A DNA stretch of 64,000 nucleotides from Affinundibacterium macrobrachii (GTDB taxonomy: Bacteria; Pseudomonadota; Gammaproteobacteria; Burkholderiales; Burkholderiaceae_D): contig NZ_BMYT01000002.1 of assembly GCF_014652415.1 (NCBI RefSeq), positions 434,001-498,000 of the forward strand. The letters are read 5' to 3'. Below the pieces are notes generated by a model, which was given only the letters and a program-made list of their open reading frames with translations, was not told where the DNA came from and did not search any database. The stretch's first letter is position 1. The number at the start of each line of letters is the position of its first letter. The translations under genes and the position numbers were made by a program. This document shows positions 17,366 to 24,165 of the stretch, in pieces.

Positions 17366-19562
17366 ATCAGTTATCAGCGAAGTGCTCACGCGCGTGTTCC
17401 AAACTTTATGGCGCACGGCTTGTCGCCATCATTTGCTGGCGTGGTTGGCCTTACTTGCACCTTGGATCATTTTGCGACAATTTGGGATCGTGATTCTAGG
17501 TCTTGCATTGATGGTTTTACATTTCTGGTGGTTGCGAAAACGACTAGTGAAAAATTGGCGTAGTTGGGCGAATGCCGATTTTCCAGAACTAGAAGATAGT
17601 ATGCAATTGCTGGTGCAGTCAGAAGTTCAAGCTCAAGCGCCACAACAAAATGGGCAAGCAAATCAACGCACACAGAATGCCGCGCTAGCTGCTTTGCAAG
17701 CACAGCGCGTATTGAAGCGGCTGCCACAAGTTCTGCATCCGGTCGCTTGTCGCCATTTCATTCAACGGCATTTGTCTTTTTCGCGCCTTTGCTTGGCATG
17801 TAGTTGGATAGCTGCCGCGCTATTATTTTTTCTACCGATGTTGATGCCGTCTTTACTAGCGATGAATCAGTCAATGCCAGCGGCAGCTTCAGTAAAACCA
17901 GCGAATAAGCTCGATCTTAATGCGAGTTTGACGATGCACGTGGTGCCACCCGCCTATACCGGTTTAGTTAGCTTTGATTCTGCTCCTAAGGAATTACAAG
18001 TTCCCGAGAATAGCCTAGTCACATGGTGCATACAAACCGATCAAAACTTTGAAAAATTGCCGACTTTGAGCCTAAGTCACGGGCAGGAAATTCGCTTTAC
18101 AAAAACGCAGTCACCGCTTGATCAAGATAAGGTTAAAGACAGAGCTAAAGACAAAATCAAGCTCTGTGCAAGTTGGCAAGCGAGTGAGACGGTATTTTGG
18201 CATTGGAGTGGCGATGCGGGGAAAAGCCGTACTGTATTGAAAGTGTTATTAGATCAAGCGCCACAAATCGATATTGAACAGCCAAGCGAATTGTTGCAGA
18301 TTTTGGCGGCAGAAACGCGCCAAGTCAAAATCGCGCTGCGTATTGCAGACGACTATAAGATCAATCAAGCTACCATGCATATGACCTTGGCACGTGGCAG
18401 TGGTGAGAATATTCGTTTTAGTGATAGAGAATTACCTATTCCGCAAGGTAAAAATCCGCAAATTCGGCAATGGGATAAAACTTGGACCTTAACTGAGTTA
18501 GGGATGGAACCGGGTGATGAGTTGTATTTCTTTGTGCGGGCGACGGATAACGCCGATAAAAATCCGCATATTACTCGTTCTGCAACCTACACCCTGCGTC
18601 TACCAGCGCCAGAAGCGCAAGCAGAAGAAACTTCTGCCTTACCGATGTTGGCAAAACCAGAGTCATTGCGTAGTCAGCGTCAGATCATTATTGATACCGA
18701 ACAATTGTTAGCAGATATCAAGGCCAATCCTAAGATGAATCCCAATTTGATTCGTAGCCGTAGCGAAACGATTGCTGGTGATCAAGGGACTTTACGCCGT
18801 CGTTACGGCAAATTCCTTGGCGAAGAATCGAGCTTATTCGGAGACGACGAGCATGCAGAAGGGCATAGCGCAGATGATGGACATGATCATGGCGATGCCG
18901 CACCACAAAATTTGGCGGCGCAGTATGGACATGCGCATGATCAAGAAGAAAATGCGACCTTGTTTGATGAAGCAACCAAGAAGATTTTGCGTCGTGCCTT
19001 AGTCGCAATGTGGGATGCCGAAAAAGCTTTGCGTGCAATCAGTCCAGCCACCGCTTTAGCGCCAGAAAACATGGCTTTAGAAGCGATCAAACAATTGCAA
19101 CAAGCGGATCGGATCTATTTACACAAGGCTGCGTTTACACCGCCAGCAATCAAAGAGGACAAGCGTTTAACTGGTGATGTGTTGGATTTAAAAAATACCC
19201 AAAAGCAGCAAGACGCGGCACAGCAAATCGTTCCTGAAGAAATACAAAATTTACTGCGCGCATTGCAAAGCGAAAACGCCTTGCCAGCCTTGTGGACAAC
19301 CACGGCGCGCGCTTGGTTTGCCGCGCATCTAACGAAAGAGGAACAACGCCTCGCTGCACAGGCCGCGATCTTGGATGTGGAAAACGGTTGCGCTCCATGC
19401 CGCCCAGTATTAGCGGGATGGATACGGCAGGCGATCCCGCAAGCCGAATTGATTTTGCAAGGGCGTGCTGAGTTCCAAGCAATACGCGAGAGCGGATTTG
19501 AACAGGCATGGAAAAAAATAAAGCCAAGCTCAAGTTCAAGTAAGCCAGAGGTGCAACGATGA
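17349..19562 (+). CDS. DUF4175-like membrane protein with His/Asp-rich insert
   Basis: This 737-residue protein has hydrophobic segments near residues 27-58 and 145-172, followed by a long soluble region. Beta-rich parts are visible: VVPPAYTGL near 198 and DDYKINQATMHMTLARGSG near 336, which resemble the repeat domain of DUF4175 proteins. A helical C-terminal part follows. An unusual insert near residues 495-535 is very rich in His, Asp and Glu (HAEGHSADDGHDHGD, then YGHAHDQEE) and could bind metal. The C-terminal part has CAPCRP. The start overlaps the previous gene by 17 bases, and the stop overlaps the next start (ATGATG). The family has no established function that I know of. The operon position points to a periplasm-facing member of the MoxR module. 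Confidence 0.7.
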   Translation: MSNVSESVISEVLTRVFQTLWRTACRHHLLAWLALLAPWIILRQFGIVILGLALMVLHFWWLRKRLVKNWRSWANADFPELEDSMQLLVQSEVQAQAPQQNGQANQRTQNAALAALQAQRVLKRLPQVLHPVACRHFIQRHLSFSRLCLACSWIAAALLFFLPMLMPSLLAMNQSMPAAASVKPANKLDLNASLTMHVVPPAYTGLVSFDSAPKELQVPENSLVTWCIQTDQNFEKLPTLSLSHGQEIRFTKTQSPLDQDKVKDRAKDKIKLCASWQASETVFWHWSGDAGKSRTVLKVLLDQAPQIDIEQPSELLQILAAETRQVKIALRIADDYKINQATMHMTLARGSGENIRFSDRELPIPQGKNPQIRQWDKTWTLTELGMEPGDELYFFVRATDNADKNPHITRSATYTLRLPAPEAQAEETSALPMLAKPESLRSQRQIIIDTEQLLADIKANPKMNPNLIRSRSETIAGDQGTLRRRYGKFLGEESSLFGDDEHAEGHSADDGHDHGDAAPQNLAAQYGHAHDQEENATLFDEATKKILRRALVAMWDAEKALRAISPATALAPENMALEAIKQLQQADRIYLHKAAFTPPAIKEDKRLTGDVLDLKNTQKQQDAAQQIVPEEIQNLLRALQSENALPALWTTTARAWFAAHLTKEEQRLAAQAAILDVENGCAPCRPVLAGWIRQAIPQAELILQGRAEFQAIRESGFEQAWKKIKPSSSSSKPEVQR

Positions 19563-21316
19563 TGCATAGCTTGATTTCTTCAATGGCGCTTGAAACTTGG
19601 CAAGTCGCGCTGTGTCTGGGCGTAATGCTTGTAGTGCTATTCTCGACTTTGATGTACTGGCGACGAGCGAAGCGTAGCGATGCATTGATGCATACTGCGA
19701 TCATCGCCTGTGCCGGAATTTGTTTTTGCATGATGATCATCGCGCCTAGCCTAACTTTGCAAAGCAATCCACTACGTATCGACAGTGCGAAAAGTCGTCA
19801 CAGCATGGCGCAATGGGTGCAGCAAAGTCAGCATGCCGATTCCTATCAAATTCATGGTGATGGTTTGCGTTGGGCGCAATGGCAAGATTTGCCGCGCTTA
19901 CCGATGCAAATCACAACAACAGCTGTTGATCCCAATTCGACCAAGCTTGACGAAGTGTTGGATTTAGATTTTCCTACGCAGCTCACACAGGGGCGAGTGT
20001 TTCAATTGAGCGTACAACGTCAACATGTTGATGGTGAATGGCGTTTGCAATTGCTAGCTGAAAATCAGCAAGTGCTAGCAGAAACGCGTGGTCGCGAGAA
20101 ACGACTCAGTTTGCAATGGCTACCGCCGGCGGTGGAGCGTTTAGTATTACAAGCAAAAATACTTGATCAGCATGGTCGCGTAATCGAGCAAGGGCCAATT
20201 CCTTTAGAGGTGATCGCACCACAAAGTTTGTTGGTGCAAGCTCGCTTTGCCGCGCCGTCTTTCGATGCCAAGGTGCTCAATGCGCTGCTTAGTCAAAGTC
20301 AGGCTAAGTTAGATTGGCAAACCAAGTTAGGCAAGACGGTTACGCGATTTGAGACTGCTGCTGATGTATCAACACCAACACCAACATCATCACCAACGCA
20401 GGCGAGCACAGCTAAGCCGGATTTGTTGATACAGGATGCCGCGTATTTCGAACAGCAAAATGTTCGAGTACGTGCGCAAGTATTACAGCAAGTAGCGGCA
20501 GGTGCATCCTTAGTTATTCTTGGTGCGAACGCGAGCGATATTGGATTGTGGCGACGAGAATTAGATTTGCGTTTGCAAGCCAGCGATACAAGCAAAGAAA
20601 TCATCATCGATCCTTTGATGAGCTTGAGTCCAACTGCGTGGATGCCGCAAGTCAAGTCAGATGCAAATTGGTATCAGGCTAAGGGACAAAGCTGGATGGC
20701 GCAGCGCGCTTGGGGGCAGGGGCAGATCGTATGGTTGGGTGTGGCTGATTGGCATCGTTACCAAATTAGTGCGACTAATTCTTTGCAAGTTTGGTGGCAA
20801 ACTATCTTGGATCAAGCACAGGTGAAAAAAAGCTTGGATTGGGAAGTGCGGTCTGAACCAAGGATGCAGATTGTTGGTCAGCGTATGCGTCTTTGTGCGC
20901 AGGGCTTGGAACAAGCTGAGCTGGTCTTGGCAGGGCACGAGCAAGGTTTACCCTTGTTACCTGTACGTGATCATGCTGATGCCCAATGCACTGCATTTTG
21001 GCCGGAAAAGCCTGCTTGGTTAGATTGGCAAGCACGAGCAAGGACGAAGTCCGAAGTGAAATCAGCAGCAAAGCTAGTGCAAGGCAAGGACACTAGCACG
21101 CTTGCGGCTGGCGTTGTATACGTCTATCAGCCAGAAGATTGGCCGGCTTGGCAAAGAGCACAAGCACGCGCAGATACAGCAGCGATGTTGGCACTGGCCC
21201 CTGTGGTCGCCGATAACACCAAGGTTTTGCGTCGTAGCTTACCGACTTGGCCTTGGGCCTTGGGTTTGCTGGCAGCGATGCTATTACTATGGTGGCGCGA
21301 GCAGCGAGATAAATAA
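19559..21316 (+). CDS. membrane protein with glutamine-amidotransferase-like domain
   Basis: This 585-residue protein has two N-terminal membrane helices (about 13-33 and 43-62) and a beta-rich middle. An alpha/beta segment that looks like a degenerate class I amidotransferase fold follows (DLLIQDAAYFEQQNV, QVAAGASLVILG near 280-325). The C terminus has a last helix (WALGLLAAMLLLWW) and the tail REQRDK. No Cys nucleophile is visible at the expected place, so catalysis is unlikely. Similar proteins sit at the end of MoxR/DUF58/BatA operons and are thought to be structural. The gene overlaps DUF4175 by 4 bases and is the last of the run. The operon ends in the terminator at 21402-21441. Confidence 0.65.
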   Translation: MMHSLISSMALETWQVALCLGVMLVVLFSTLMYWRRAKRSDALMHTAIIACAGICFCMMIIAPSLTLQSNPLRIDSAKSRHSMAQWVQQSQHADSYQIHGDGLRWAQWQDLPRLPMQITTTAVDPNSTKLDEVLDLDFPTQLTQGRVFQLSVQRQHVDGEWRLQLLAENQQVLAETRGREKRLSLQWLPPAVERLVLQAKILDQHGRVIEQGPIPLEVIAPQSLLVQARFAAPSFDAKVLNALLSQSQAKLDWQTKLGKTVTRFETAADVSTPTPTSSPTQASTAKPDLLIQDAAYFEQQNVRVRAQVLQQVAAGASLVILGANASDIGLWRRELDLRLQASDTSKEIIIDPLMSLSPTAWMPQVKSDANWYQAKGQSWMAQRAWGQGQIVWLGVADWHRYQISATNSLQVWWQTILDQAQVKKSLDWEVRSEPRMQIVGQRMRLCAQGLEQAELVLAGHEQGLPLLPVRDHADAQCTAFWPEKPAWLDWQARARTKSEVKSAAKLVQGKDTSTLAAGVVYVYQPEDWPAWQRAQARADTAAMLALAPVVADNTKVLRRSLPTWPWALGLLAAMLLLWWREQRDK

Positions 21317-21401
21317 ACCACTCATGGAAGCTCAATGTGAACTCACAGTCAGTTCGAAGTAAGCTCAAAGTAAGCTCAAAGACAGACAGTAAGAATCAAA
21401 A

Positions 21402-21441
21402 AAAAAAGCGAGACGGCTGTTGATAGTCATCTCGCTTTTTT
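21402..21441. terminator. bidirectional intrinsic terminator
   Basis: AAAAAAGCGAGA (21402-21413) pairs perfectly with TCTCGCTTTTTT (21430-21441) across a 16-base loop. The A-run and T-run flank the GC stem symmetrically, so it can end both the plus-strand MoxR operon and the minus-strand amidohydrolase gene. Confidence 0.9.
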
Positions 21442-21479
21442 GATGCGTGCTAGTTGTTACTGCGGCTTGTTAAGGCATT

Positions 21480-22775
21480 TTATTTTTGCTGTGCCTTGAC
21501 GATTTTTCCGCCTTTGATGACTACCGCGACATTTTCTAAAACGCGCACGTCTTTGCTTGGATCGCCAGCAACTGCCACAATATCGGCAAAACGACCCGCT
21601 TCGATAATGCCCACGTCTTTGCTCGCCAATGCTTCTGCCGCATTGATCGTTGCTGCTTGAATCGCTTGCACTGGCGTCATGCCATACTTGACCATGGTCG
21701 CAAATTGTTTGGCGTTTTCACCATGCGGATAGATACCAGCGTCTGTGCCATAAACCATTTTGACACCTGCCGCGTGCGCACGACGGAAACCTTCGCGTTG
21801 TACATCAGCGACTTCACGGTCTTTACGCAGATTGTCTTCCATCACACCATTCTTCTTACCTTCAGATTGGGTGTAATCCGTATTGTAGATATCCATCGAC
21901 AGATAAGTGCCATGTTTTTTTGCGAGTGCGATACCTTCGTCATCAATCAAACTTGCGTGTTCTATCGTATCGATACCAGCGCGAATCGCATCTTTAATAC
22001 CTGAAGTGCCATGCGCGTGTGCGGCGACACGTATGCCCCATTGATGTGCTTCTTCCGCAATCGCGGTCATTTCTTTCAAGCTCATTTGCTGTTGACCAGG
22101 CTCGGTATTGTGCGAGAACACACCGCCAGTTGCACAGATTTTGATGACTTGCGCACCGTGTTTGCGAATTTCGCGTACACGTTTGCGACCTTCTTCCGGA
22201 CTATCTGCATTAAATGGACTTTGTTGATTCATTGAAGGCGGGAAGAAGGTCGAATCACAGTGTCCACCTGTCGCGCCAAATGAATAGGCCGCGGCAACAA
22301 TGCGTGGTCCCGGTACTTTTCCTTCATCAATCGCTTGGCGCAAACCAATATCATTCCATGCGTCTGAACCTAGCGTACGTACCGTTGTAAAGCCGGCTTC
22401 TAGAGTACGACTTGCATGTGGCACGTTCAGCATCGACCAAAAGCGATCGTTGTATTGCAAACTACTGTAGCCACCATAAGTTGGATCTGTATCTAAATGC
22501 ACATGCATGTCGATTAAGCCTGGCACGATAGTCATACCGGCGAGATCGATTTTTTGTACTTTGCTGTCGGCACCACTCGCATTTTGTTTGACGCTAATGA
22601 TGCGCCCATCACGAACCAAGATATGTGGATTCGCAATCATTTTGCCTGTTCTGACATCCAGCATTTGGCGTGCTGTGATCAGCGTGTCCGCAACGTCGAC
22701 CTTATCTGAAGCGAGCACAGGAGCGCTCATGCAAAATGCAGCTGTGACGAGGGCGGAACAAATAGTTTTTTTCAT
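21480..22775 (-). CDS. secreted metal-dependent amidohydrolase
   Basis: This 431-residue protein has a classical signal peptide (MKKTICSALVTAAFCMSA, cleavage near residue 22). The amidohydrolase fold shows the metal motif DMHVHLD near residue 90, AAHAHGTSGIKDAI with IEHASLIDDEG as the later His ligands, and the Asp of YGTDAGIYPHG. It resembles the imidazolonepropionase-like and Xaa-Pro/Arg dipeptidase group found in the periplasm of many proteobacteria. The substrate is probably a small peptide or cyclic amide but is not determined. It stands alone on the minus strand, convergent with the MoxR operon. Its promoter should lie in 22776-22950. Confidence 0.9.
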   Translation of the reverse strand: MKKTICSALVTAAFCMSAPVLASDKVDVADTLITARQMLDVRTGKMIANPHILVRDGRIISVKQNASGADSKVQKIDLAGMTIVPGLIDMHVHLDTDPTYGGYSSLQYNDRFWSMLNVPHASRTLEAGFTTVRTLGSDAWNDIGLRQAIDEGKVPGPRIVAAAYSFGATGGHCDSTFFPPSMNQQSPFNADSPEEGRKRVREIRKHGAQVIKICATGGVFSHNTEPGQQQMSLKEMTAIAEEAHQWGIRVAAHAHGTSGIKDAIRAGIDTIEHASLIDDEGIALAKKHGTYLSMDIYNTDYTQSEGKKNGVMEDNLRKDREVADVQREGFRRAHAAGVKMVYGTDAGIYPHGENAKQFATMVKYGMTPVQAIQAATINAAEALASKDVGIIEAGRFADIVAVAGDPSKDVRVLENVAVVIKGGKIVKAQQK

Positions 22776-22952
22776 TCGATACTCCGAGTTTGATGTAATT
22801 GCCTGTTTGCTTTGTAAGGGGGGGAGAAGGGATTTTCAGGCAGCCGCTCAGTATCGTACTTAGACCTGTGGTGGTCAAACGAGAATTGCAAAAATGATGC
22901 TCATGACCAACATTTTGCGTCGAAATTTGAACCCATTTGAAATTCTATTTGT
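22776..22952. other. promoter region of the amidohydrolase
   Basis: About 180 bases lie between the amidohydrolase start and the terminator of the cold-shock/ncRNA region. A seven-G run lies near 22819-22825. No gene is visible. Confidence 0.4.
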
Positions 22953-22982
22953 AAAAAGCAAAAAGCCCACCAAAGGCGGGCT
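22953..22982 (-). terminator. intrinsic terminator closing the repeat-hairpin region
   Basis: Read on the minus strand, AGCCCGCC-TTT-GGTGGGCT forms a GC-rich hairpin with one mismatch and is followed by TTTTT and, after GC, more T. It points away from the cold-shock gene at 23560-23769. The roughly 590 bases between that gene and this terminator are therefore probably transcribed. Confidence 0.8.
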
Positions 22983-23559
22983 CTTCATGCATTGCGATAA
23001 TTCATTAACAACCAGGGCTATCTGCCAAGTGCCATTAAGTTTCCGACACCCATGCTATCTGCGTGGTGTGCGTTCGGAATTATGCTGCCGTAGTTGTTTG
23101 ATCATACAGCTACGGTGCAAAGTACAAATTATTTGCAGCAAATATTTGTGTTTGACGAATCATCGTCAAATCACAAAGTACACAAATCAGCCTATTATTT
23201 TGCGAAATTTTAGCCTTGCCTGATGCGTCCTATTGCGCCAAGCACGAATGATGGCGGCATCTGGAGTTTCATCACGCCTGATTAAACCATTTTCTATCAC
23301 CCCATGCTATCTGCAAGTTGGCTTTAGCCGATTAGAACCAGTTTGTGCAGTCTGTCTGTCGGCTTTGTGGTCCGACCTACTTTGACTCTTTGCGGTTTGA
23401 ATGTGGGTGTGAATCTAAATTAAATTCACCCATGCTATCTGCGTGGTGTAAATTCTTTTTAGCTGCCGCACCTAAGGGATTTCCCTCGATGCTGACCTGC
23501 ATTCGCTTTGATGCGATATGTGAACATAGCGCATCAAATTTGCTTAGATTTTGTAGCGA
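22983..23559 (-). ncRNA. repeated-hairpin RNA region downstream of the cold-shock gene
   Basis: No convincing protein is encoded here, but structure is dense on the minus strand. The loop motif GCAGATAGC occurs four times (plus-strand positions 23017-23025, 23054-23062, 23306-23314, 23434-23442). Two copies share 23 identical bases (23047-23069 and 23427-23449) and have an ACACC/GGTG stem with different outer pairs: CCG/CGG in one, AATT-type in the other. Both are preceded on the minus strand by CGGCAGC. Further hairpins lie at 23507-23538 (TTTGATGCG/CGCATCAAA with inner TATGT/ACATA), 23148-23174 (TTTGACGA/TCGTCAAA) and 23088-23115 (CCGTAG/CTACGG). The region ends in the terminator at 22953-22982. 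It may be a structured 3' trailer of the cold-shock mRNA or a row of small RNAs. A known betaproteobacterial multi-copy small RNA family is a possible match that I could not test. Confidence 0.5.
23507..23538 (-). other. long hairpin just after the cold-shock stop codon
   Basis: On the plus strand TTTGATGCG-A-TATGT-GA-ACATA-G-CGCATCAAA forms 14 base pairs with one mismatch. It begins 21 bases after the cold-shock stop codon, at 23560. No T-run follows on the minus strand, so it is more likely an mRNA 3'-stabilising or processing structure than a simple terminator. Confidence 0.6.
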
Positions 23560-23769
23560 TTACAAAATCTGAATATTGCTAGCTTTATCGCCTTTAGGAC
23601 TTGCACTGCGTTCGAAAGAAACGCGTTGATTTTCCGACAGGCTTTTGAAACCAGAAGATTGAATGTCTTGAAAGTGAGCGAATAAATCCGCGCCACCCGC
23701 GTCAGGTGTGATGAAGCCGAAGCCCTTAGCATCGTTGAACCATTTGACGATTCCAGTTTGAGTAGTCAT
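23560..23769 (-). CDS. cold-shock domain protein (CspA family)
   Basis: This 69-residue single cold-shock domain has the RNA-binding motifs KGFGFI (RNP1) and LFAHF (RNP2; VFVHF is more usual). The flanking GIVKWFNDA and QRVSFE segments are typical of CspA-type RNA chaperones, which melt mRNA structures. AAAGGAAATAAA lies directly before the ATG. About 395 bases separate it from the divergent GspE-like gene, enough for a long 5' leader as in other cold-shock genes. The 3' side is unusual: a structured, terminator-ended region of about 590 bases follows on the same strand. Confidence 0.93.
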   Translation of the reverse strand: MTTQTGIVKWFNDAKGFGFITPDAGGADLFAHFQDIQSSGFKSLSENQRVSFERSASPKGDKASNIQIL

Positions 23770-24165
23770 TTTATTTCCTTTAATTTGATGGCTGCACTCA
23801 TCGCGCTAAATACGATCAGGCGAGAAAATACGGCCGATAGGCAACATTGCCTGTTAGGCACTTAAAACCAAGAGATGAAACCGAAGGAGATAAAACAGAA
23901 CGACTAGAAAAGAACAGCCATGCGGAATTGGGACCAACAATATTACGACCTGATGCAAGTACGAGACGGAATATACATGCTTTATCCAAAATCACCTAAT
24001 CTTTTTTTTGTTATGAAAAAATCAGTGCTCATGGACTAAGTAGATTGGCGATTGTGTTGCAGATGCGTCGAAAGCATGCGTTCTTATTTTTTCAATATGA
24101 TTTTATTGAGTGATAATGCGATCATGCAGCATCGTTGATTTCCGCTTTGATGAAAGAAGGAAAAT
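23770..24165. other. divergent intergenic region with probable cold-shock leader
   Basis: No gene is visible in this gap of about 395 bases. On the minus strand, two small adjacent hairpins, GCCTAACAGGC and GGCAATGTTGCC (about 23837-23860), lie some 70-90 bases before the cold-shock start and could belong to a temperature-responsive leader. The GspE-like gene must be promoted from the right end; AGAAGGA precedes its ATG. Confidence 0.4.

Noticed and set aside
23017-23442. GCAGATAGC repeats as a CRISPR array
   Set aside because: Only four copies, irregular spacing (28 to 243 bases), core identity over about 9 bases in all copies, and they lie in hairpin stems and loops.
22894-23572. Plus-strand open frames in the csp downstream region
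   Set aside because: They are short, Cys/Arg-rich with no recognisable fold, lack ribosome sites and run against the hairpin and terminator orientation.
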